Source: Rhodospirillales bacterium (GTDB taxonomy: Bacteria; Pseudomonadota; Alphaproteobacteria; Rhodospirillales; JABHCV01). Taken from it: a stretch of DNA of 8,350 bases. Made by a program: the position numbers and the translations under genes. The stretch spans positions 1-8,350 of the forward strand of contig JADHSW010000133.1 of NCBI GenBank assembly GCA_016776705.1, read 5' to 3'. The notes under the pieces are model-generated. The model worked only from the letters and a program-made list of their open reading frames with translations. It was not told the DNA's origin and ran no database searches. This document shows, one piece after another, positions 1-5,979 of the stretch. The stretch's first letter is position 1; each line of letters begins with the position of its first letter.

Positions 1-843
1 CTTGGACGCCATGGCCCCATCGACGGCGGCATCCAGATCGGCGTCATCAAAAACGATAAACGGCGCATTGCCGCCCAACTCCATGGACACTTTCTTGACC
101 GTATCCGCACACTGCTTCATCAGCAATTTGCCCACCTGAGTCGATCCGGTGAAGGAAAGTTTGCGGACTTTCGTGCTGGATGTCATGGCACCGCCAATCT
201 CGGCGGGAACGCCGGTGACAATGTTGATTATCCCGGCAGGGATTCCGGCGCGCTCAGCCAGTTCAGCAAGGGCCAGGGCGGAAAAGGGTGTGTCTTCGGC
301 CGGTTTGATGACAACCGGACAACCGGCGGCCAGGGCCGGAGCGCATTTGCGGGTGATCATGGCGGTGGGGAAATTCCACGGCGTGATCGATGCAACGACA
401 CCGACAGGCTGTTTGATGACGACAATACGCCGATCATTCGCGGGCGACGGAATGGTGTCGCCATAAACCCGCTTTGCTTCTTCGGCGAACCATTCAACAA
501 AGGACGCCCCGTAAACGATCTCGCCCATGGCTTCAGCCAAAGGTTTGCCCATTTCCGCTGTCATTACGGTCGCCAGATCGGACTGATTTTCCAGGATCAG
601 CTCATACCAGAGGCGCAGGATACCGGCTCTTTCCTTTGCCGTTTTGGAAGCCCAGGCAGGCATCGCCGCTTCGGCGGCATCAATGGCGCGCAGGGTTTCA
701 GCGGCTCCCATCCTGGGAACGCAGCCAAGCACCGAACCATCGGCCGGGTTCAGGACATCAAAAGTCAAGCCGTCATCGGCATTGACCCACCGGCCATCGA
801 TAAAACATTGTTGCCTGAACAGGCTGGTATCCTGGAGTTGCAT
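1..843 (-). CDS. gabD: NAD(P)-dependent succinate-semialdehyde dehydrogenase, N-terminal part (3' end outside window)
   Basis: This gene runs off the left edge, leaving 281 codons. The product would oxidise succinate semialdehyde to succinate with NAD(P)+ in the cytoplasm, the last step of GABA degradation. The opening residues (SLFRQQCFIDGRWV, 7-20) match the GabD subgroup of aldehyde dehydrogenases. Family motifs follow in order: the TPWNFP loop with the oxyanion Asn at 157, the cofactor-binding Lys in VIKPAE at 180, the nucleotide-binding FTGST at 231-235, and the general-base Glu in MELGGNAP at 255. The catalytic Cys is expected a few residues past the visible end, so activity cannot be confirmed here. 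The ATG at 843-841 is preceded by a GAGG Shine-Dalgarno five bases upstream and gives the normal family N terminus. The family is certain; succinate semialdehyde as substrate is likely, with glutarate semialdehyde a close alternative. Confidence 0.9.
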   Translation of the reverse strand, partial: MQLQDTSLFRQQCFIDGRWVNADDGLTFDVLNPADGSVLGCVPRMGAAETLRAIDAAEAAMPAWASKTAKERAGILRLWYELILENQSDLATVMTAEMGKPLAEAMGEIVYGASFVEWFAEEAKRVYGDTIPSPANDRRIVVIKQPVGVVASITPWNFPTAMITRKCAPALAAGCPVVIKPAEDTPFSALALAELAERAGIPAGIINIVTGVPAEIGGAMTSSTKVRKLSFTGSTQVGKLLMKQCADTVKKVSMELGGNAPFIVFDDADLDAAVDGAMASK

Positions 844-1017
844 GGGAACCTCAATTTAGCGGAGTTTATGAACACGGAAATTTCGTTCAACACATGTAGT
901 GCGTTAAACGGCTATTCGCCACCCGGAAATTTTGTGGATTATTCTTTAAAAGTAGGATGACGGATGCAAACGCCCCATATATTTGATGATGACCACAAGA
1001 TGCCACACTAGTATTGC

Positions 1018-1025
1018 AAGGAGGG
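1018..1025 (+). promoter_or_regulatory. Strong Shine-Dalgarno that fixes the start of the 73-residue protein
   Basis: AAGGAGGG lies eight bases before the ATG at 1034. It is close to the full anti-Shine-Dalgarno complement and supports that start over the upstream TTG at 983, which has no comparable site. Confidence 0.75.
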
Positions 1026-1033
1026 AACAAGCC

Positions 1034-1255
1034 ATGTCCGGAGACAAAATCCCCGTTACATTCGAAATTCAGGCCGATGCTGAAAAAATGCTGGAATACG
1101 CGGCAACCCAATACGGACTTCCAGACAAGCACAAGGCGCTTAGATGCTTGCTTGATTATCTGGCAAAAGACGCCAACTGGAATCAGGTATTCACCTTGAT
1201 CCGGTGCATCCGCTGCGAGGAAGACGGTGGCTGGAAACCACCTGAAACCAATTGA
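1034..1255 (+). CDS. Small conserved-looking protein, ribbon-helix-helix-like, with C-terminal CxxC
   Basis: I do not recognise this 73-residue protein as a named family. The ATG at 1034 is chosen over an in-frame TTG at 983 because a near-perfect Shine-Dalgarno (AAGGAGGG, 1018-1025) sits eight bases upstream of it. The start of the chain (KIPVTFEIQ, 5-13) looks like a short beta strand. It is followed by two amphipathic helices (about 15-29 and 33-46), the strand-helix-helix order of ribbon-helix-helix DNA-binding proteins. The C-terminal part holds CIRC (58-61) followed by an acidic, Gly/Trp-rich tail, which could bind a metal or be redox active, although two cysteines alone do not make a zinc site. 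No signal peptide or membrane segment is seen, so it is probably cytoplasmic. It lies 59 bp upstream of a cytochrome c gene on the same strand and is probably co-transcribed with it. A regulatory role is inference. Confidence 0.7.
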   Translation: MSGDKIPVTFEIQADAEKMLEYAATQYGLPDKHKALRCLLDYLAKDANWNQVFTLIRCIRCEEDGGWKPPETN

Positions 1256-1314
1256 GACCTTGACCTTACAGGGGCGGGAAGGTTGAATTTAATCCCTTAA
1301 AGGGAGAACGAGAC

Positions 1315-1803
1315 ATGTCGGGCAAATCCAACATCATCCTTATCGCTGTCATATTAATCAGCGTGGCTATCGTGGGTGGTGCTTACATCAACGTATTGAG
1401 CGGTAACAATCAGAACAGCACGATTACCTGGGCAGACCCGAATGACAGGGCATTAGTCAAACGCGGTGAAATTGTCTACGTGGAAATTTGCGCCACATGT
1501 CACGGCGACAACCTTGAAGGACAGGAAAACTGGCAAGTTAAAAATCAGGACGGCGTCCTGCCCGCCCCACCCCATGACGCCACGGGCCACACCTGGCACC
1601 ATCCCGATTCCCTGCTTTTCCAAATTTCAAAAGATGGCGGACAGAAGAATGCGCCCGAAGGATTCATTAGCGGTATGCCCGGCTTTGGCGATGTCCTGTC
1701 TGACGACGACATCTGGGCCTCACTGGCCTTCATCAAAAGCCGCTGGCCGGAAGAAATTCGCAAACGCCACGCCCTAATAGCGGAACGATTGAAGGCGAAC
1801 TAG
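1315..1803 (+). CDS. Membrane-anchored monohaem cytochrome c
   Basis: The product is a 162-residue c-type cytochrome expected to carry electrons in the periplasm. The N terminus has a short positive region (MSGKS) and a hydrophobic segment at about 6-27 without an obvious cleavage site, so it is probably an uncleaved membrane anchor. The single haem attachment motif is CATCH at 59-63 (Cys59, Cys62, His63). The likely distal ligand is Met121 in SGMPGFGD, followed by the usual C-terminal helix (DDDIWASLAFIKSRWP, 130-145). A His-rich stretch between the two (APPHDATGHTWHHPD, 84-98) is an extra feature that may shape the haem pocket or bind metal. A Shine-Dalgarno AAGGGAG (1300-1306) precedes the ATG by eight bases. 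The gene follows the small 73-residue ORF and converges with the RNase-like gene 41 bp further on. The redox partner cannot be told from the sequence. Confidence 0.88.
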   Translation: MSGKSNIILIAVILISVAIVGGAYINVLSGNNQNSTITWADPNDRALVKRGEIVYVEICATCHGDNLEGQENWQVKNQDGVLPAPPHDATGHTWHHPDSLLFQISKDGGQKNAPEGFISGMPGFGDVLSDDDIWASLAFIKSRWPEEIRKRHALIAERLKAN

Positions 1804-1844
1804 CTGACTTTATGTTTGCGTTCCTTCCATTCATCCAAAAATTG

Positions 1845-3206
1845 TCATAGTTCCACCTGCTGAAGATAGTCAGGCACAACAGCATTCCAGTTCAAACCAT
1901 CCTCAATTTTCCTTTTCAGGGAAGAGGCGGCCTCGGCCTCGCCATGGGTAATAAATATTTTGCGCGGAGCATTTTTAAATTGTCCCAGCCAATCCAGTAT
2001 TTCCCTATAATCAGCATGGGCCGAAGTGTTGTGCAGTTCTTCCACCTGCGCCCGTACCGGCCACATCTGTCCATGAATCCTGATTTGATCCTCGCCCTGC
2101 ACCAGACGTGCACCCCGCGTTCCGGCAGCCTGATAACCTGTAAAGAGAATAGTGTTTCGCACATCACCGATGAAATGTTTTAAGTGGTGAACAACCCTTC
2201 CGCCGGTGGCCATGCCACTGGCCGAAATAATGACCGCGGGCATCCCGTTAACGTGATCCAGTGCCTTGGAGTCTTCGGCGGTGTGAACATATTGCGCGAC
2301 GCGGCAGACATCAGCACACAGTTTCTTTGACAGGCGATGATCGTTCTTGTGTCTGTTCAGCAGGTGCGTGGCGTCTATGGCCATCGGGCTGTCAAGAAAA
2401 ACCGGAAGGGCTGGTGGTATCGCCCTGGCTTTTTTAAGCTCATTAATGAAATACAGAATGCTTTGTGTTCGCCCCACGGCAAAGGCCGGAATAATGACCG
2501 TTCCGCCGCGCGCCGCCGTGTCCCTGATGATCTTCCCAATTTTATCCAGCGGGCGTTCAGCGGCGTGCAATCTGTCGCCATAGGTCGATTCCAGCACCAG
2601 AAAATCGGCCCCCTCCATTCGCGCCGGGGTATTCATGACCGGATCATCCGGGCGGCCAAGATCACCGGAGAATAAAACAGAAGTCTGACCATCACTGATC
2701 TTGATGAAAGACGAACCCAAAATGTGGCCGGATCGACTTAAGGTAATAGTTAAACCCCCTTTCAGGTTTTGAGGTTTGCCAAAATTCACAACCTCGAACT
2801 GTTTCAACGATTTTTCGGCGTCCTTTTTTGTGTAAAGCGGCAGGGCTGGTTTGTGTTTGGAGTAATCATAACGGTTAGCCCGTTCGGCATCGGCTTCCTG
2901 GAGATAGCCGCTATCAGGCAGCAGGATTGTACAGAGATCAAATGTTGCCCCGGAGCAGTAAATCTTCCCTTTAAAGCCGTGTTTAACCAGCAACGGAATA
3001 TAACCGCTGTGGTCGATATGCGCATGGGTCAGCACAACGCCATCAATGGAAGCCGGATCAACGGGCAGTTTTTGCCAATTTCGCAGACGCAGCTCCTTCA
3101 GTCCCTGAAATAGCCCGCAATCAACAAGAATTTTCGCCCCGGCATTTTCCAACAGGTACTTCGACCCGGTGACAGTTTTCGTGGCCCCTAGGAATGTCAG
3201 CTTCAT
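1845..3206 (-). CDS. Metallo-beta-lactamase/beta-CASP RNase-like protein (Ysh1/CPSF73-related)
   Basis: This 453-residue protein has a full metallo-beta-lactamase plus beta-CASP architecture, known from RNA-processing nucleases. The two-zinc site is visible: HAHIDH at 61-66, His161 in SGHILGS and Asp182 in SGDLG, with the ESTYGD segment at 206-211. The beta-CASP insert follows with FAVGRTQSI (242-250), VFLDSPMA (269-276) and SASGMATGG (328-336). Metal-site histidines then return at SAHAD (His397) and THGE (His421). All catalytic residues seem intact, so it should be an active hydrolase. Endo- or exonuclease activity on RNA is the family expectation but the substrate is unknown. Bacterial homologues are often stand-alone genes with no essential RNase J role. 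The ATG at 3206-3204 has an AAAGGAG Shine-Dalgarno nine bases upstream. A TATAAT-like box about 100 bp upstream suggests its own promoter. The 3' end faces the cytochrome gene. Confidence 0.92.
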   Translation of the reverse strand: MKLTFLGATKTVTGSKYLLENAGAKILVDCGLFQGLKELRLRNWQKLPVDPASIDGVVLTHAHIDHSGYIPLLVKHGFKGKIYCSGATFDLCTILLPDSGYLQEADAERANRYDYSKHKPALPLYTKKDAEKSLKQFEVVNFGKPQNLKGGLTITLSRSGHILGSSFIKISDGQTSVLFSGDLGRPDDPVMNTPARMEGADFLVLESTYGDRLHAAERPLDKIGKIIRDTAARGGTVIIPAFAVGRTQSILYFINELKKARAIPPALPVFLDSPMAIDATHLLNRHKNDHRLSKKLCADVCRVAQYVHTAEDSKALDHVNGMPAVIISASGMATGGRVVHHLKHFIGDVRNTILFTGYQAAGTRGARLVQGEDQIRIHGQMWPVRAQVEELHNTSAHADYREILDWLGQFKNAPRKIFITHGEAEAASSLKRKIEDGLNWNAVVPDYLQQVEL

Positions 3207-3432
3207 GACCGGGTGCTCCTTTCAAAATCAGGATACTTCTTCATGTACGCGAGGGCTATCTGGAACGTCTATTTGAAAATGTCTGAATACAAGGCCCCCC
3301 GACCCATTATACGAACCCCACAAAAGCGCGAACCTGCTCGATCCGTTTACATACTATCATACAAAATTTTGGTGTAATTTTGAATATTGAAATGGGCCGA
3401 CGTTAGTATCAAGAACTCATTTCATCGTTGGG
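3207..3432. other. Gene-free, partly AT-rich intergenic segment
   Basis: Together with the glmS remnant at 3433-3521 this makes a 315-bp stretch without an intact gene. It holds the Shine-Dalgarno and candidate promoter of the beta-CASP gene (3207-3311). It also holds an AT-rich tract at about 3346-3395 that contrasts with the neighbouring genes and includes the perfect palindrome CAAAATTTTG at 3362-3371. No convincing ORF, RNA gene or transposon end was found. A short hairpin (CGTTG/CAACG arms, 3426-3442) overlaps the stop codon of the glmS remnant but has no U-tract, so it is not a convincing terminator. Confidence 0.6.
3306..3311 (-). promoter_or_regulatory. Candidate -10 box for the beta-CASP protein gene
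   Basis: On the minus strand a perfect TATAAT sits about 100 bp before the ATG at 3206. The region 16-18 bases further upstream (GTTCGC or GGTTCG) is a poor -35 match, so an activator or an alternative arrangement may be needed. It would give a leader of roughly 90 bases. The assignment rests on the -10 match alone. Confidence 0.4.
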
Positions 3433-3521
3433 TTATTCAACGGTCACGCTTTTTGCAAGATTGCGCGGCTGATCCACATCCGTCCCTTGATAACAGTCGT
3501 ATGAAAATCCAGCGGTTGAAC
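3433..3521 (-). pseudogene. Orphan duplicate of the last 30 codons of glmS
   Basis: This 89-base segment matches the 90 bases at 4150-4239, the end of glmS, in the same orientation: 78 of 90 aligned positions are identical with one single-base deletion. It encodes GTDVDQPRNLAKSVTVE plus a stop, exactly as GlmS ends, and before that a diverged stretch equivalent to VQPLDFHTTVIK. The deletion (a run of four C reduced to three at 3484-3486) breaks the frame between the two parts. There is no start codon or ribosome site of its own, so it is a gene fragment and not a gene. Homology begins at the base right after the stop codon of the transporter gene (TAG at 3524-3522). In the final 54 bases the four differences (3433, 3439, 3457, 3478) all fall on third codon positions and are silent. 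Confidence 0.88.
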
Positions 3522-4100
3522 CTAATCCATTTGCAACAACCGCCATGCTGCCAGTACCGACAAGATCATAAACAGCACACCCGCCAGTCGGTGCAACCAG
3601 ATGATTGGCAACCGGCGCAATATTGTCTTGCCCGCCAGTGCGCCAACAGTCGAGGTAAGCACCAATGCCATCGTCGCGCCCAGCCATACCGCCGCTGCGG
3701 GGTAGATCCCCGCAAGTCCAACCACGGCGAATTGCGTCTTGTCCCCAAGCTCTGAGAGAAAAATCATCATAAAGGCCGTAATGAAGAGACCATGTCCGCT
3801 GATTTCGGCCTCCTCTTCGCCCTCGCTCGCCTCGGCACGCAACAGGGAATGTATGCCAAACACAGCAAAAAGAGCCGCCATCCCTGTCAGCACCCAACCC
3901 TGGGGAAGCCAGACAGCAAGGGCGGTTCCGAACAGCACGGCTAACGCGTTGAGAATACCAAAGGCCATCGCCGCGCCGAACAGGACAGGCCGCGCCCGGT
4001 TATGGCGTGCCGCCAACACCATGCACACCAACTGGCTTTTATCCCCCATCTCTGCCAGGGCAATCAGGACAAGCGAAATACCCGCCGGTTCCCACCACAT
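3522..4100 (-). CDS. Gdt1/TMEM165-family (UPF0016) cation transporter, likely Mn2+/Ca2+ export
   Basis: The product is a 192-residue inner-membrane protein. It has the signature of the Gdt1/TMEM165/MneA family, two inverted half-repeats that each carry an E-x-G-D-K-[ST] motif: EMGDKS at 17-22 and ELGDKT at 117-122. These acidic motifs form the cation site in characterised relatives, which exchange Mn2+ or Ca2+ for protons. About six hydrophobic segments are visible, three before and three after an acidic linker (EASEGEEEAE, 90-99). The length is normal for bacterial members and both motifs are intact. The ATG at 4100-4098 has an AAGGA Shine-Dalgarno six bases upstream. The gene lies 49 bp downstream of glmS on the same strand with no clear terminator between, so it is probably read from the glmU-glmS transcript. 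It is immediately followed by a duplicated glmS 3' end, suggesting it was inserted. Manganese as substrate is inferred from the family. Confidence 0.88.
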   Translation of the reverse strand: MWWEPAGISLVLIALAEMGDKSQLVCMVLAARHNRARPVLFGAAMAFGILNALAVLFGTALAVWLPQGWVLTGMAALFAVFGIHSLLRAEASEGEEEAEISGHGLFITAFMMIFLSELGDKTQFAVVGLAGIYPAAAVWLGATMALVLTSTVGALAGKTILRRLPIIWLHRLAGVLFMILSVLAAWRLLQMD

Positions 4101-4103
4101 ATG

Positions 4104-4119
4104 TAGTCCTTTTTCTTTT
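4104..4119 (-). promoter_or_regulatory. Ribosome-binding region of the Gdt1-family gene, identical to the glmU-glmS junction
   Basis: On the minus strand AAAAGAAAAAGGACTA precedes the transporter ATG and contains its Shine-Dalgarno AAGGA. The same 16 bases occur at 5996-5981, where they are the last codons of glmU and the Shine-Dalgarno of glmS. The A-rich composition makes chance or functional convergence possible. Confidence 0.6.
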
Positions 4120-4149
4120 GAGGGAAAAAGCCGAGTCCTGGATAAATGC

Positions 4150-4239
4150 CTATTCCACGGTCACGCTTTTTGCCAGATTGCGCGGCTGATCCACGTCCGT
4201 CCCCTTGATAACCGCAGTATGATAAGCCAGCAGTTGCAC
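4150..4239 (-). repeat. Direct repeat, functional copy: last 30 codons of glmS
   Basis: This is the in-gene partner of the orphan segment at 3433-3521. It codes for GlmS residues 579-607 and the TAG stop. The pair brackets the Gdt1-family gene in direct orientation, with starts 717 bp apart. The 3' end of glmS is the recognised target of Tn7-type transposons (TnsD binding), and an end-of-gene duplication is also the usual scar of integrase-mediated insertion. Confidence 0.85.
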
Positions 4240-5973
4240 CGGAATCGCGTACAGGATGGGGGCGACAAAAGGATCGACCACCGGCAAGGCAACCGTCGCC
4301 GCCGCCAGATCACCCAGGACTTTCACCCCCTCGGTGTCGCTCATGAAGATGACGCGGCCACCGCGGGCGATAACTTCCTGCATGTTGGACGCAGTCTTTT
4401 CGAACAAATCATCTTTTGGTGCGATGACGATAACCGGCACGCCGTCGTCGATCAGGGCGATCGGGCCATGTTTCATTTCACCGGCGGCGTAGCCTTCAGC
4501 ATGAATATAGGATATTTCCTTGAGCTTCAAAGCCCCTTCAAGGGCGATGGGGTAACTGACGCCACGGCCCAGGTAAAGCACATCGCGGGCATCGGCGATT
4601 TCATGGGCCAGTTCCTTCAACCGCTCGTCGTGATTGAGCACTTCGGCCGCGCGGGCGGGTACTTCAGCCAGGGCATCGGCCAGCCTGGCCTCAACTTCAT
4701 GCGATACGGTTCCAAGCGCCCGCCCCAATGCCAGCGTCAGGCAGGCCAGAACCGTTAACTGGGTCGTGAACGCCTTGGTCGAAGCGACGCCCACTTCCGG
4801 CCCGGCGTAGGTTTGCAACACCGCATCGGATTCCCGCGCAATGGTGCTTTCCGGCACATTGACGATGGAGAGGATTTTTTGATCCTGCGTGCGTGCATAA
4901 CGCAACGCCGCCAGGGTATCCATGGTCTCGCCGGACTGCGAGATAAACAGTGCAAGCCCGTCTTTGGGCATGGCGGCGGCGCGGTAGCGGAATTCAGAAG
5001 CGACATCGACTTCGACTGGCAGACGAACCAGTCCCTCGATCCAGTACTTGGCGACCAGGGCCGCATAGGACGACGTGCCGCAGGCAATGATCGTCAGCTT
5101 GCTGATTTGAGATAAATCAATCCCCAGATCGCCCAATGACACTTCCCGGCTGGCCGGGTTGATGTAGGAATGCAGGGTATCGCCAATGACCTGTGGCTGC
5201 TCGTAGATTTCCTTAAGCATAAAATGGCGGTAACCGCCCTTGCCAACCGTCGCGCCGGAAAGTTCGGTCAGGCGGACCAGCCGATCGATGGCGTTATCGT
5301 CCTCGTCAAAAACATTGACGCCCGCTGCGGTGATAACCGCCCAGTCACCATCTTCAAGGTACATGATCTTCTTTGTCAGGTGCGCCAATGCCAGGGCATC
5401 GGAGCCTAAAAACATCTCACCGTCGCCGACACCGATGGCAAGGGGCGAGCCGCGCCGGGCAGCGATCATCAGATCATTTTCACCGGCGAACAAAATTCCC
5501 AGCGAGAACGCGCCGCGCAGGCGCTTCAACGCCTTGGCGGTGGCGTCCTTCGGGCTGTCACCCGCGTCCAGATAGGCGGTGATTAAATGAGCGACGACTT
5601 CCGTATCGGTTTCCGACGCCAGCACAGCGCCACCGGCCATGACTTCGTCTTTCAGTTCCTGAAAGTTTTCGATGATGCCGTTGTGAACGATGACCACCTT
5701 ATCAGTTGCGTGCGGATGGGCGTTTTCCTCGTTCGGCACCCCGTGGGTCGCCCAGCGGGTATGGCCGATGCCGGTGGTGCCGCCCAGGGGGTCCGCCTGC
5801 AATCGCCTGTCCAAATTGATCAACTTGCCTTCGGCGCGGCGACGCTCGATGCCATTCCTTGTCAGCGTAGCGATACCGGCTGAATCATAGCCTCTGTATT
5901 CAAGGCGCTTCAGGCCGTCCAGAAGCAACGGAGCCGCGTCACCCTTGCCAATAATTCCAATAATCCCGCACAT
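4150..5973 (-). CDS. glmS: Glutamine--fructose-6-phosphate aminotransferase (isomerizing)
   Basis: This is a full-length 607-residue GlmS. It converts fructose-6-phosphate and glutamine to glucosamine-6-phosphate and glutamate, the entry step to UDP-GlcNAc for peptidoglycan and lipopolysaccharide, in the cytoplasm. The N-terminal glutaminase domain (about 1-240) starts with the nucleophile Cys2 in MCGIIGI, with RGYDSAG (27-33) and HTRWATHG (71-78). The first sugar-isomerase (SIS) domain has CGTSSYAA (298-305) and SQSGET (345-350). The second SIS domain has LKEISYIHAEGYAAGEMKHG (484-503) and ends with DQPRNLAKSVTVE, where Lys602 is the residue expected to form the sugar Schiff base. The ATG lies six bases after the glmU stop, and the Shine-Dalgarno is inside the end of glmU, which points to translational coupling. 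No glmS ribozyme is seen or expected, since the upstream space is a coding region. Its 3' end is duplicated beyond the transporter gene downstream. Confidence 0.97.
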   Translation of the reverse strand: MCGIIGIIGKGDAAPLLLDGLKRLEYRGYDSAGIATLTRNGIERRRAEGKLINLDRRLQADPLGGTTGIGHTRWATHGVPNEENAHPHATDKVVIVHNGIIENFQELKDEVMAGGAVLASETDTEVVAHLITAYLDAGDSPKDATAKALKRLRGAFSLGILFAGENDLMIAARRGSPLAIGVGDGEMFLGSDALALAHLTKKIMYLEDGDWAVITAAGVNVFDEDDNAIDRLVRLTELSGATVGKGGYRHFMLKEIYEQPQVIGDTLHSYINPASREVSLGDLGIDLSQISKLTIIACGTSSYAALVAKYWIEGLVRLPVEVDVASEFRYRAAAMPKDGLALFISQSGETMDTLAALRYARTQDQKILSIVNVPESTIARESDAVLQTYAGPEVGVASTKAFTTQLTVLACLTLALGRALGTVSHEVEARLADALAEVPARAAEVLNHDERLKELAHEIADARDVLYLGRGVSYPIALEGALKLKEISYIHAEGYAAGEMKHGPIALIDDGVPVIVIAPKDDLFEKTASNMQEVIARGGRVIFMSDTEGVKVLGDLAAATVALPVVDPFVAPILYAIPVQLLAYHTAVIKGTDVDQPRNLAKSVTVE

Positions 5974-5979
5974 GCGCGC

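Noticed and set aside
149..785. Plus-strand open frames over the dehydrogenase gene
   Set aside because: They are antisense shadows of the minus-strand GabD reading frame, which is continuous and rich in family motifs.
863..890. Possible gabD promoter (TTGAAC and TAAACT on the minus strand, 16 bases apart)
   Set aside because: Both boxes match consensus at only four of six positions, and it would leave a leader of only about 12 bases.
932..1014. Promoter boxes for the 73-residue gene (for example TTGTGG/TAGGAT or TTGATG/TAGTAT)
   Set aside because: The spacings are 15 and 20 bases and the hexamers are weak, so no call is justified.
1260..1288. Separate promoter for the cytochrome gene (TTGACC with TTGAAT)
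   Set aside because: The -10 match is poor and the region fits an ordinary intra-operon gap.
3426..3442. Hairpin at the end of the glmS remnant as a terminator
   Set aside because: The arms are only five bases and no T-run follows on either strand.
3433..3897. A 154-codon frame on the minus strand ending in GlmS-like residues
   Set aside because: Only its last 17 codons are GlmS-like. The rest reads the transporter gene in a wrong frame and is joined by chance, so it is not a fusion protein.
3739..4758. A 339-codon open frame on the plus strand
   Set aside because: It runs antisense across the end of glmS and into the transporter gene, both of which have clear family motifs. High third-position GC makes long antisense frames common, and the translation shows no recognisable domain.
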